From assembly GCA_002508705.1 (NCBI GenBank), contig DAYL01000013.1, positions 1 to 64,000 on the forward strand: DNA of 64,000 nucleotides, in the 5' to 3' direction. The translations under genes were made by a program, and so were the position numbers. The notes beneath the pieces were generated by a model, which made no database searches, was not told where the DNA came from, and saw only the letters and a program-made list of their open reading frames with translations. Source of the DNA: Methanoculleus sp. UBA374. GTDB lineage: Archaea; Halobacteriota; Methanomicrobia; Methanomicrobiales; Methanoculleaceae. This document shows positions 24,137-32,304 of this stretch, one piece after another (position 1 is the stretch's first letter; each line of letters opens with the position of its first letter).

Positions 24137-24829
24137 ATGGGAGAAGCAACCACCGTATTGAATAAAAACCTTGTTCTCAAATCATTATCCGCCGTCGTTC
24201 TGGTTGCGGCCCTGATCTTCATCTGCGCGGGCAAATGGCTGTTCTGGCAGGGCATCCTGTATTCCTTACTGATGATATCCATGTTTATTGTTTCATTCCT
24301 TTTCGTCGCGCATAACCCCGGTCTGATCAACGAAAGGCTGAAGCCGGGCCCGGGCGCCAAGGCATGGGATAAAATCTATCTGGCGCTTTCAACGCTTCTT
24401 TTTTTCATCACCATCAGCCTTTCCGCGCTGGATTCCGGGAGGCTCGGCCTGTCCCCCGAGCTGCCGGCGGCTGTGTATGCGGTCGCCTCCGTTGTTTACA
24501 TTGCGGGCAATCTGATCTTCGCCTGGGCCAAGGGGACGAACAATTTCTTCTCTTCGGTCGTGCGCGTACAAAAGGAGCGGGGCCACGCAGTATGCCGTGA
24601 CGGCCCCTACCGCTACGTCAGGCATCCCGGTTATCTGGGCGGATTTTTATATATGGCCGTCACGCCGCTGCTCTTGGGCTCGCTGTGGGGGCTGATCCCG
24701 ACCGGCATCATACTCGTTCTGATGCTGGTCCGGACCGCGTTGGAAGACAGAACGCTTGCAGATGAACTCGAAGGATATCAGGAATGTCAGGCGAAGGTGA
24801 AATACAGGCTGATCCCGTTGGTCTGGTAA
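24137..24829 (+). CDS. Isoprenylcysteine carboxyl methyltransferase-type (ICMT/PEMT) membrane methyltransferase
   Basis: A 230-residue membrane protein with five or so helices and the C-terminal signature GPYRYVRHPGYLGGFL (about 156-171), which forms the SAM pocket in ICMT/PEMT proteins. Downstream EDRTLADELEGYQECQAKVKYR also fits the family. These enzymes methylate hydrophobic or membrane-embedded acceptors. AAGGA about 14 bases upstream is a modest ribosome site. It is the last intact gene of the island; seven bases later begins the truncated surface-protein tail of the original chromosome. Confidence 0.82.
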   Translation: MGEATTVLNKNLVLKSLSAVVLVAALIFICAGKWLFWQGILYSLLMISMFIVSFLFVAHNPGLINERLKPGPGAKAWDKIYLALSTLLFFITISLSALDSGRLGLSPELPAAVYAVASVVYIAGNLIFAWAKGTNNFFSSVVRVQKERGHAVCRDGPYRYVRHPGYLGGFLYMAVTPLLLGSLWGLIPTGIILVLMLVRTALEDRTLADELEGYQECQAKVKYRLIPLVW

Positions 24830-24835
24830 GCATGC

Positions 24836-25021
24836 ATGCAGAATTTTCGCAGAAGAGCAGTTACAATCCCTCCTTCATCCTCTGCAGAGTTACCGGATGC
24901 ACGGCGCCGCGGCCTCCCCGAAGATCAGGATGGCGACATATCGCTCGTCGGCATAATCATCGTCGTGCTTGTCGCGTTAGGGATAACCGGAGTAATTATC
25001 TACTCCCGAAGACGGACGTAA
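24836..25021 (+). pseudogene. C-terminal remnant of a COG1361-type surface protein
   Basis: About 60 codons whose end encodes a membrane helix (ISLVGIIIVVLVALGITGVI) and a basic IYSRRRT tail, the same architecture as the C-terminus of the NEW3 protein at 7476-8756. In methanogens a COG1361 protein often precedes an ABC ATPase and two MacB-like permeases, exactly the genes that follow. The beta-sandwich body is missing, so the gene seems to have been cut by the island. The first ~30 codons are not family-like and may be junction sequence. Confidence 0.5.
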
Positions 25022-25026
25022 CGGCA

Positions 25027-25692
25027 ATGCCCATCATCCGGTTCGAGGACGTTAGCAAGATCTACCGGCTCCCGGCCGGCGACGTTGTGGCGCTCGATCA
25101 CGTCTCCCTCACGGTGGAACCAGGGGAGTTCATCGCCGTGATGGGGCCGTCCGGCTCCGGAAAATCGACGCTCTTAAACATGATGGGCTGCCTCGACATC
25201 CCTACCTCGGGGAGGATCTACCTTTCCGGTCAGGATATCTCCGGGCTCGGCGACGACGCCCTCACCCGGCTCCGACGGGATCGCATCGGGTTCGTCTTCC
25301 AGAGTTTCAACCTCATCCCGCTGCTTTCGGCGGTCGAGAACGTCGAATTCCCCATCGTCCTCACCACTGGCCGGGCGGAGAGCCGGCGGCGGGCGGTCGA
25401 GGTTCTCGCGGCGGTGGGGATTACCGAGTCGCGCTTCACTCACACGCCGGGCGAGCTCTCCGGCGGGCAGCAACAGCGCGTGGCGATAGCCCGGGCGCTC
25501 GTGAACGACCCCGACCTCCTCCTCTGCGACGAGCCGACCGGGAACCTGGACTCGAAGACCGGGACTGCGATCATGGACCTCCTTGCGGGGGAGAACCGGG
25601 AGGGTAAGACGATTGTCATGGTCACCCACGACCCCAACGTCGCCGCATACGCTCACCGCACGATCCGGATCGTGGACGGGAGGCTCGCGTGA
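25027..25692 (+). CDS. ABC transporter ATP-binding protein, LolD/MacB type
   Basis: A 221-residue ATPase with [18 protein letters not shown] (about 41-58), signature [15 protein letters not shown] (about 144-158) and [15 protein letters not shown] (about 166-180), matching the LolD/MacB group that powers mechanotransmission transporters. ATG 25027 (MPIIRFED) is the natural start; the frame opens earlier through the remnant. Its stop overlaps the permease start as GTGATG. With the two permeases it likely moves or extrudes a substrate at the membrane, perhaps once with the lost surface protein. Confidence 0.93.
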   Translation: MPIIRFEDVSKIYRLPAGDVVALDHVSLTVEPGEFIAVMGPSGSGKSTLLNMMGCLDIPTSGRIYLSGQDISGLGDDALTRLRRDRIGFVFQSFNLIPLLSAVENVEFPIVLTTGRAESRRRAVEVLAAVGITESRFTHTPGELSGGQQQRVAIARALVNDPDLLLCDEPTGNLDSKTGTAIMDLLAGENREGKTIVMVTHDPNVAAYAHRTIRIVDGRLA

Positions 25693-26891
25693 TGTTTTTC
25701 TCGTTCGCGGTCCGGAACCTCCGGAGGCACTGGATACGTTCGGCGCTCTCGATCATCGGGATCATCATCGGCGTCGTCGCCATCGCATCTCTGGGCATCA
25801 TGGCGAGCAGCATCAACCTCCTGCTCGCCAACGTCATCACCGACGTCGGGGACACCCTGGTGATCACGCCACATACTGCGATCGGCGAGACCTTCACCGG
25901 AGACCCGCGGACGGCTGTGGATGCCGCCATCCCTGCGCGCGAGGTCGAGGAGATCCGGCGGGCGGCAAACCCGCACCGCACGATCCCGGTGCTCCAGGGC
26001 GCGGATGAGGTGGAGTTCAGTCGCGGTGAGGGCGGTTATGCTCAGATCATCGGGCTCGCGCCGGAAGACATCCCCGTCCTGCTGAACATCGCGAAAGGAC
26101 AGTACCTCCGGCAGAACCAGCCGGGTGCGCTCGTCGGGACCCATCTGGCCCGGGAGTACGGCATAAGCCCGGGCTCGAGGATCACGGTCGGCGAGGAGAG
26201 TATCAGGGTGGCCGGCGTGCTTACGGAGCGCGGACTTGCCGCCGATATCAACCCCGATTACGCGATCGTCGTCTCCGATACCTGGTACGAGAGCCACTTC
26301 GGAGTCGGGGACGGTTACTCGATGGTCGTCGTCCGGATCGGCGACATCGCCGAGATCGATCGGGTGAAGGGGGTGCTGGAGAACCAGTTCAACCGGCGCG
26401 AAGAAGTGGTGGACATCTTCGACTCGCGCGACATGCTCCGACAGTACGAGGAGATCTACCAGCAGATCACGGTGTTCCTTCTCGGAATCGGAGGGCTTTC
26501 GCTCATTGTCGCCGCCGTCAACATCCTCAACGTCATGTACATCTCGGTCACCGAACGTATCCGGGAGATCGGCGTCATGAGGAGCATAGGGGCCCGGAGA
26601 AGGGAGATTCTCCGTCTGTTCCTGTATGAAGCGCTGGTCCTCGGGCTCATCGGAAGCATCGTCGGCGGCATCGCGAGCGCCATCTCTGGCTACCTGATCA
26701 GTCTCGTCGCGGTCGAAGTCTTCACGGCCGGGACGACCTTCGGCGAGGGTTTCACAGTCTTTAATCTCAGTGCGGTCGGGTATATCGTCTTCGGGATAGC
26801 GTTCGGTATAGGAACGAGCATCGCCGCCGGGTTCTACCCGGCGTGGAAAGCCTCACAACTGACTCCGATCGAGGCGATGCGGCATAAATGA
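25689..26891 (+). CDS. ABC transporter permease, MacB/FtsX family (first)
   Basis: A 400-residue permease with the MacB layout: an N-terminal helix (IGIIIGVVAIASLGIMASSI), a large extracytoplasmic MacB-PCD domain (about 50-265) and three C-terminal helices with the FtsX signature (VTERIREIGVMRSIGARR about 283-300). It starts at GTG 25689 or the next codon, ATG 25692, coupled to the ATPase stop. It is clearly paralogous to the next gene; the two probably form the membrane part as a heterodimer. Confidence 0.92.
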   Translation: MMFFSFAVRNLRRHWIRSALSIIGIIIGVVAIASLGIMASSINLLLANVITDVGDTLVITPHTAIGETFTGDPRTAVDAAIPAREVEEIRRAANPHRTIPVLQGADEVEFSRGEGGYAQIIGLAPEDIPVLLNIAKGQYLRQNQPGALVGTHLAREYGISPGSRITVGEESIRVAGVLTERGLAADINPDYAIVVSDTWYESHFGVGDGYSMVVVRIGDIAEIDRVKGVLENQFNRREEVVDIFDSRDMLRQYEEIYQQITVFLLGIGGLSLIVAAVNILNVMYISVTERIREIGVMRSIGARRREILRLFLYEALVLGLIGSIVGGIASAISGYLISLVAVEVFTAGTTFGEGFTVFNLSAVGYIVFGIAFGIGTSIAAGFYPAWKASQLTPIEAMRHK

Positions 26892-26907
26892 CGGAGTGTG
26901 ACGGGGC

Positions 26908-28101
26908 ATGATCTTCTTCGATCTCGCTGTACGGAATCTCCGGCGGCACAAAGTCCGCTCGGTCCTCGCAACGGTCGGCATCATCATCGGTGTCGTCGCC
27001 ATCGCATCCCTGGGCATCGTGGGCGCAAGCCTCTCGGGGCTCATCAGCGGGATGGTCTCCGACGTGAGCGACACCGTGCTCGTCACCCCGCACCTGGCGG
27101 CATCGAGCGGCGACCCCTTCGACCCTCGAAGTGCCCTTGCCGCGCGCATATCCGAAAGAAATCTGGGGCTGATAGAGAAGGCCGCCGGGCAGGCCCGTGT
27201 CGTCCCCATGATTCTCGCATCAGATCGGCTGCAGGTCAGGGATAAGGGCGGCTACGTGACGGTGTATGCCATGCCGGTGGCCGACATCCCCTTCCTTCTG
27301 CAGCAGGAAGCCGGGATCTACCCGCAGGGCGGGTCTTCGGGCGTGATGGTGGGCTCGCTCCTTGCCGAGGAACTCGACCTCCATCCGGGAAGCCGCGTCG
27401 AGGTCGGGGGTGAGAGCGTCCGCGTTACGGGGATCGCGGCGGAGCGGGGGATGGGAATCGACATCAACCCCGATTATGCCCTCATTGTCACGGAAGACTG
27501 GTACACGGAGCGTCACGGCGCCGGGGACTACAGCCGGGTCGTTGTGAAGGTCGACGATCTCTCTGAGATCGAGGGGGTGAAGGAGGCCATCGACCAGCAA
27601 CTCAACCGCAGGAAAGAGGTCGTGGACGTCCTGGACTCGCGCGAGATCCTGGAACTCTATTACGAGACCCTCGACGCCATCAACATCTTCCTCCTTGGTA
27701 TAGGCGCGGTATCCCTCCTCGTCGCCAGTGTGAGTATCTTAAATGTCATGTTCATCTCGGTCACGGAGCGGACGGCAGAGATCGGGCTGATGCGGAGCAT
27801 CGGGGCGCGGAAACGGGAGGTGCTCTTCATGTTCCTCTACGAAGGCCTGGTTCTCGGGATCGCGGGAAGTCTCATCGGCGGCATCGTCAGCATAACGATC
27901 GGCTATTACGTCAGTGCCACGGTAGCGGAGTTCTTCACCGACTTCGCCGTATCGGGAGGGGCGGGAGTCCCTGTTTCCGTGGTGGCCGGCTACGTCGCCT
28001 TTGCGATGGCGTTCGGGACAGGGACGAGCATCGTCGCCGGGTTCTACCCGGCATGGAAGGCGGCGCACTTGAACCCTATCGAGGCGCTCCGCTACGAATG
28101 A
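26908..28101 (+). CDS. ABC transporter permease, MacB/FtsX family (second)
   Basis: A 397-residue paralogue of the preceding permease with the same order: N-terminal helix, extracytoplasmic domain, then helices with VTERTAEIGLMRSIGARKR (about 281-299) and a final FYPAWKAAHLNPIEALRYE, the usual MacB ending. It lies 16 bases downstream of the first permease with GGAGTG upstream. Function of the complex is not evident; MacB-like systems in methanogens often sit by surface proteins, as here before truncation. Confidence 0.92.
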   Translation: MIFFDLAVRNLRRHKVRSVLATVGIIIGVVAIASLGIVGASLSGLISGMVSDVSDTVLVTPHLAASSGDPFDPRSALAARISERNLGLIEKAAGQARVVPMILASDRLQVRDKGGYVTVYAMPVADIPFLLQQEAGIYPQGGSSGVMVGSLLAEELDLHPGSRVEVGGESVRVTGIAAERGMGIDINPDYALIVTEDWYTERHGAGDYSRVVVKVDDLSEIEGVKEAIDQQLNRRKEVVDVLDSREILELYYETLDAINIFLLGIGAVSLLVASVSILNVMFISVTERTAEIGLMRSIGARKREVLFMFLYEGLVLGIAGSLIGGIVSITIGYYVSATVAEFFTDFAVSGGAGVPVSVVAGYVAFAMAFGTGTSIVAGFYPAWKAAHLNPIEALRYE

Positions 28102-28161
28102 CGTGTCGTCGCCGGGCGCGGTCCCGGGAAGGCGGGGTGCTCATCCTCCCGGCGCAGGTTA

Positions 28162-28167
28162 TTTATA
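28162..28167 (+). promoter_or_regulatory. TATA box for the DUF3303 gene
   Basis: TTTATA about 25 bases upstream of GTG 28190, so the predicted start point is at or near the start codon. GGGGGTG at 28181-28187 would then be of little use as a ribosome site, or the true start point lies slightly upstream. Confidence 0.4.
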
Positions 28168-28189
28168 CCTGGCGCGAAAGGGGGGTGCG

Positions 28190-28453
28190 GTGAAGAACAT
28201 GCTTTTTGTCCTGTGGTATAAGTTCGAACCGGAGCACGCTCATCAGGTCCTGGAACTCTGGAAACACTTCCAGTTCCCGTCCGATGTGAAAGTCCATCAG
28301 CGCTACCTCCTCATCGGGAGACACATGTCGGTCGCCGTCTTTGAAGCGCCGGACGAGCGCTCCATTCTGAAGGTCACCGCGCCGTTCAGTTCCTACGGGG
28401 TTGCTCACGTCGTACCGGCAATGCCGCTCGAAGAGGCGATCAAGACGATCTAA
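28190..28453 (+). CDS. DUF3303 family small protein
   Basis: An 87-residue protein. After the GTG start (KNMLFVLWYKFEPEHAHQVL) it shows the alternating strand-helix pattern of a ferredoxin-like dimeric alpha/beta barrel and ends in MPLEEAIKTI. DUF3303 proteins are small, common in methanogens and bacteria, and have no established activity. The frame opens at 28103 but the N-terminal extension is low in family character and overlaps the promoter. It is probably a single-gene transcription unit. Confidence 0.75.
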   Translation: MKNMLFVLWYKFEPEHAHQVLELWKHFQFPSDVKVHQRYLLIGRHMSVAVFEAPDERSILKVTAPFSSYGVAHVVPAMPLEEAIKTI

Positions 28454-28771
28454 CCCCGGCGCCGCACCACATATCGGTAATCCACCTCTTTTCCGGCCCT
28501 GCAAGGCTACCGTGCGGCTATTCCTGAGTTTTCCTGAAACGTCGCCGGCTCTTCGCCCGGACAGGGTTGCCGCGACCGGTCGGGGCACGATCCCGGGTCA
28601 TCATGAGGGTGGGCAATCACGGCGATGTCTTGAGGTCATGCGTAATTTCATAGTTCTGGAAACCGGAAACTCTATGAGCACTCATTGGGTGATAGACTAC
28701 CCTTGTCAGGGAAGTGCTCCGACCCTCATCCGGTCTCAATACGATAACAATACTCAAGTTGTGTGGAACGA
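28454..28771. other. Intergenic region, nothing recognised
   Basis: About 320 bases between the DUF3303 gene and the next hypothetical gene. Frames crossing it have arginine- and proline-rich shadow composition. No hairpin, repeat or RNA gene stands out. The promoter of the downstream gene must lie here, but no clear TATA box was picked. Confidence 0.4.
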
Positions 28772-29986
28772 ATGTTGCAGATGATAACGTGGCTCAACAA
28801 GAACTTCAGCTCGCTTCAGCCGACGCGGGCGATCATCATGAGAGCGCTGCGCCACATGCGCCCCGCGGATCGAAAAAAACTCTTCTCTGAAGATCTCCCC
28901 GAGATGCGGACCGCTGAAGGGCGGTGGTTTGAGGCGATTGTTTACGAGATGATCCTCGACCTCTCACTTCAGACCGACCTCATCCATTCCGTCGTGGCCC
29001 GGGGGGCCGACGGCCCGGCGAGAGTCAAACATGCGCAACTCGGGCAGAACGGGCTCTTTTACTCGAATATCGGGGATATCAAGGTCAGAGGAAACGGGCA
29101 GGACCTCGCCGAGGTCGACATGGTGCTCGTCGATCATACCGGCGCGCTGACGTTTGGCGAGATCATCACTTCGCCTGCCGACTTAAAAGAGTTTGAGGCG
29201 GAGATCCGCTACAAGAAACAACTCTTCGGCTATCTTTACGGGCAACCGACGGTGCCGTTCCTCCTCATCTCCTCGGTCGACATATCCCGTACAGCCGTCG
29301 TCCGTCGCCTCCTCCGGGAACCCGACAACGTCCTCCTCACGACGCCCACCTGCGAGGACTTAAAATCCCTGATCCGTCCCCGGGACCTGAAGCGAAGCCC
29401 GCCCCGCAAGATCCGGCACGAAAAATTGATCTCAATCGCCGACATCCCCCCACGGCGGCCGTTCGACTACAAGAAATTGCACGACGAACGGATGCAGAGC
29501 ATCATCGCCGCCGTCACTTCCGGGCAGGGTGTCCGGGAACTCGCCACCCCGGACGAGATCCCGCCGATAGTAAAGAAAGTTCTCTTCGGCGGGCTCTATC
29601 CTTCGGCTATCCGGATGCTTGACTCCCGGTACCCCATCCATATAAAGGGGAAGACCTACGACCCCGACGCGATCCAGAAGCAGTTCTCAAAGGTCATCCT
29701 CGCAGTCAACATCCCGGAGTACCGGCCGATCATCTACCTCCGGGCACGGAACAAGAGGGAATACCTCAAGATGGTGCCCAACCGGACGGGCGGGTTCAAG
29801 TTCGAGAGCCGGCGGACGCCTCACATGGCCGGGTTCTTCCTCTGGCTCGAGTCCGTCCGGCCGTCGCTCGGGGCTGAATTGACCCGGGAACTCCTCGACA
29901 CGTTCCCGGCAATCCATGTTCCCGAAGCGGTGGCTACCGAAGAACCGCAAGGTACCTATGGGGCCGGGGTACATTCATCATCATGA
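28772..29986 (+). CDS. Conserved hypothetical protein with a PD-(D/E)xK-like region
   Basis: About 404 residues, soluble. A core near residues 105-165 reads EVDMVLVDHTGALTFGEI, then later YKKQLFGYLYG and VPFLLISS. This resembles the restriction-endonuclease fold (Asp on one strand, Glu-x-Lys on the next), but the ExK position is GEIIT, so the Lys is absent. C-terminal of this is a basic region (about 190-250) and a compact domain ending near 390. Start is ATG 28772 or 28781; a GTG at 28763 is also possible. Nuclease ancestry is inference; function unknown. Confidence 0.65.
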   Translation: MLQMITWLNKNFSSLQPTRAIIMRALRHMRPADRKKLFSEDLPEMRTAEGRWFEAIVYEMILDLSLQTDLIHSVVARGADGPARVKHAQLGQNGLFYSNIGDIKVRGNGQDLAEVDMVLVDHTGALTFGEIITSPADLKEFEAEIRYKKQLFGYLYGQPTVPFLLISSVDISRTAVVRRLLREPDNVLLTTPTCEDLKSLIRPRDLKRSPPRKIRHEKLISIADIPPRRPFDYKKLHDERMQSIIAAVTSGQGVRELATPDEIPPIVKKVLFGGLYPSAIRMLDSRYPIHIKGKTYDPDAIQKQFSKVILAVNIPEYRPIIYLRARNKREYLKMVPNRTGGFKFESRRTPHMAGFFLWLESVRPSLGAELTRELLDTFPAIHVPEAVATEEPQGTYGAGVHSSS

Positions 29987-30008
29987 TCGTCGGATGTGGT
30001 GACCCGGA

Positions 30009-30665
30009 ATGGACCTGATCGCCGAAGTTGTCGGGTTTGTGGGGTTCAGCCTTGTTTCGGTCGCGTCCATCGTCGCGGTGATGAACCCGGCCTCCACGGT
30101 TGCCGTATATACGGCGCTCACCGAGGGGATGGGCTGGAGCGAACGCCATAAGGTTATCAGGACCTCCATGAAGATCGCGCTCATCGTGCTCGTCTTCTTC
30201 GCCCTCACCGGGCAGTTGATCTTCTCGATCTTCAACATCACCGTCCCGGCGTTCCAGATCGCCGGCGGCATCCTGCTCATCAGCGTGGCGACCGGGATGC
30301 TCGGTACAAAGTCCGAGACCTACTCGGCCGAGAACCTGGAAAACGTCGCCGTTGTCCCGCTGGCCTTTCCGCTCTCGTGCGGACCCGGGACGATCACGAC
30401 GGTGATCCTGCTTGCCTCGGGGCCGGAGGGTATCACCGGCCTTGTTGCCGTCTTTCTCGGGATCGTCGTGGCCCTCGGCATCTCCTACGTGGGGATGATC
30501 TACGGCCCCCGGATCTTCTCGCTCATCGGGGAGGGAGGGCTGCGGGTCGTCCCGAAACTGATGGCGATCATCGTCCTTGCGATAGCCATCCAGTTCATCA
30601 TCAACGGGATCGCGGCGGCGATGCCCCAGCTGCTGGCGAACCTTGACCTCACCGGGCTTGTATGA
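30009..30665 (+). CDS. MarC family membrane protein
   Basis: A 218-residue protein with six membrane helices. ASIVAVMNPASTVAVYTALTEG (positions ~20-41) and the AFPLSCGPGTITTVILL segment (about 118-134) are MarC/UPF0056 hallmarks, with Asn-Pro and Gly-Pro-Gly in the two half-repeats. Some members are linked to amino-acid export but the function is mostly undefined. GGTGAC lies upstream of the ATG. Its stop overlaps the PAP2 gene start (ATGA), so the two are co-translated. Confidence 0.88.
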   Translation: MDLIAEVVGFVGFSLVSVASIVAVMNPASTVAVYTALTEGMGWSERHKVIRTSMKIALIVLVFFALTGQLIFSIFNITVPAFQIAGGILLISVATGMLGTKSETYSAENLENVAVVPLAFPLSCGPGTITTVILLASGPEGITGLVAVFLGIVVALGISYVGMIYGPRIFSLIGEGGLRVVPKLMAIIVLAIAIQFIINGIAAAMPQLLANLDLTGLV

Positions 30666-31636
30666 TCGATAGCGAGATCGCGCTCATCCGGGCGCTTCAG
30701 GAGCAAGCGGCGTGGCTCGAGGCTCCGATGCAGTTTTTCTCGTTCCTCGGGCAGCCGGAGTTCTACCTGCTCGTCGTCCCACTCCTCTACTGGTGCCGGG
30801 ACCCGCGCCTCGGCCTTCGTCTCGGGCTCCTCATGGGGATATCGAGCGGGATCAACGAGGCTCTGAAGGTCGCGTTTCACCTCCCCCGCCCCTACTGGGT
30901 GAGTCCGGAGGTTCGGGCGCTTGAGAGTTATCCGTCGTTCGGCCTGCCGTCGGCGCACGCCCAGGGGGCGGTGACGTTCTGGGGGCTGATCGCCGCCACC
31001 GTCCGGCGGAGGTGGTTCTCCGCTTTTGCGGTCGCTCTGATCTTCCTCATCGGCGCGTCAAGGGTCTTTCTCGGGGTCCACTACCCGGCCGACGTCGTTG
31101 CGGGCTGGGTTTTCGGTATCGCCGTCCTCATTGCGTTCTTTGCCCTCGAAGAGCCGGTGGGCCGCCGGGTCGCCGCCCTCCCGCTCTCCCGGCAGGTGCT
31201 GCTCGCGTTCGCCGGCTCTCTTGCCCTGGCCCTGGCCTCGTTTGCCGCCCTCGCGTCCCTCGGCGACTGGGAGGTTCCCGCGTCCTGGGCGGCTGGGGCG
31301 CTTGAACGGTCGGGGGAGCCGATCCATCCGCTCTTCCTCCGTGACGCCGTCACTGCGTCCGGGCTCTTCTTCGGGTTTGCGGCCGGTGCGGCCGCGGAGC
31401 ATCGCCGGTGGAGCATGTGCGTCCTCGGAACGGGACCCGTCCGCCTGCTCCGCTACGTCTTCGGGATCACCGTGACCGGGGTGATCTGGTTCGGGCTCGG
31501 GCTTCTCGTCCCGCCCGACCCCGTCCCTGCTGCCTCTCTCGTCCAGTTCCTCCGGGCCGCCGCCGCCGGCGCCTGGGTCTCGTTCGGTGCTCCGGCGGTC
31601 TTTGCTCGCGCAAACCCGGCTCGGGGCGGAGCATAA
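30662..31636 (+). CDS. PAP2 superfamily membrane phosphatase
   Basis: A 324-residue protein with a PAP2 active site in order: KVAFHLPRPYW (about 61-71), PSFGLPSAHAQG (about 90-101, PSAH in place of PSGH) and SRVFLGVHYPADVVAGW (about 135-151), supplying the Arg, His and Asp of the phosphatase. Eight or so membrane helices; the C-terminal ~150 residues are an extra membrane domain. It could dephosphorylate polyprenyl or lipid phosphates on the outer face. Coupled to the MarC gene. Confidence 0.87.
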   Translation: MIDSEIALIRALQEQAAWLEAPMQFFSFLGQPEFYLLVVPLLYWCRDPRLGLRLGLLMGISSGINEALKVAFHLPRPYWVSPEVRALESYPSFGLPSAHAQGAVTFWGLIAATVRRRWFSAFAVALIFLIGASRVFLGVHYPADVVAGWVFGIAVLIAFFALEEPVGRRVAALPLSRQVLLAFAGSLALALASFAALASLGDWEVPASWAAGALERSGEPIHPLFLRDAVTASGLFFGFAAGAAAEHRRWSMCVLGTGPVRLLRYVFGITVTGVIWFGLGLLVPPDPVPAASLVQFLRAAAAGAWVSFGAPAVFARANPARGGA

Positions 31637-31814
31637 GGCAGAAGGCTCCATCCCCCGGCAGATGAGGTCCGCCCTGCCGGCGCGGAGAGCGGAATGGAAT
31701 CACTATCCGCGCTGGACCGGACGCCCGAAGATGGTTTTCGGACCTGCATCTCCGCCATGGAGCGGCCCCGTGCCGCCGCGGATGGAACCCGGTTGATAAC
31801 GTCTTTTCAGCAGG

Positions 31815-31825
31815 CTTTTATAGCC
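31815..31825 (+). promoter_or_regulatory. TATA box giving a probably leaderless NfeD/SPFH transcript
   Basis: CTTTTATAGCC is centred about 26 bases before ATG 31845, so the expected start point is the start codon itself. The 207 bases from 31637 to 31844 hold nothing else recognisable. Confidence 0.5.
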
Positions 31826-31844
31826 TCAAGCCGACTCGATCTCT

Positions 31845-32303
31845 ATGCTTGTAGAGGGGCTCGCTCTTGGCTGGATACTGATCGTTCTCGGGGCGGTGCT
31901 GCTCCTGGTTGAGGTCTACCAGCCCGGGTTCTTCATCGCCGTTCCCGCGACGGTCCTGATCATCCTCGGGGCCCTCCTCCTCCTCGGCGTCGATATCTTC
32001 AGTTCTCCCTGGGGCCTGATTATCGGGGTTCTGGCGGCACTCGCCGCGGCTGCCGTCACCGTCTGGCTCTACAGCCGTCTGACGCCGGGAAAAGAGCCGC
32101 CGAGGACGCTCTCCCGGGACTCACTCGTCGGTCTCGAAGGGACGGTGGTCGTGCCGGTCGATCCGGAGACGCTCGCGGGGAAGGTGCGGCTTGGAAGCAT
32201 GGAGTGGAGTGCGCGTTCCGAGTCCGGGCGGATCCCGGCCGGAAGACGGGTTATCGTCGTCCGCTCCGAGGGAGTGCATGTTGTTGTGAAGGAGGTTATG
32301 TAA
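31845..32303 (+). CDS. NfeD-like membrane protein
   Basis: A 152-residue protein with two or three N-terminal helices (about 5-70) and a C-terminal OB-fold soluble domain (about 90-150; LVGLEGTVVVPVDPETLAGKV) typical of short NfeD proteins. NfeD proteins pair with SPFH/stomatin proteins and organise membrane microdomains or protease complexes. The SPFH gene follows one base after the stop region, as usual. Confidence 0.85.
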   Translation: MLVEGLALGWILIVLGAVLLLVEVYQPGFFIAVPATVLIILGALLLLGVDIFSSPWGLIIGVLAALAAAAVTVWLYSRLTPGKEPPRTLSRDSLVGLEGTVVVPVDPETLAGKVRLGSMEWSARSESGRIPAGRRVIVVRSEGVHVVVKEVM

Positions 32304-32304
32304 A

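Noticed and set aside
24784..25026. Extended N-terminus of the LolD-type ATPase
   Set aside because: The extension runs through the surface-protein remnant in another frame; the ABC domain begins normally at 25027.
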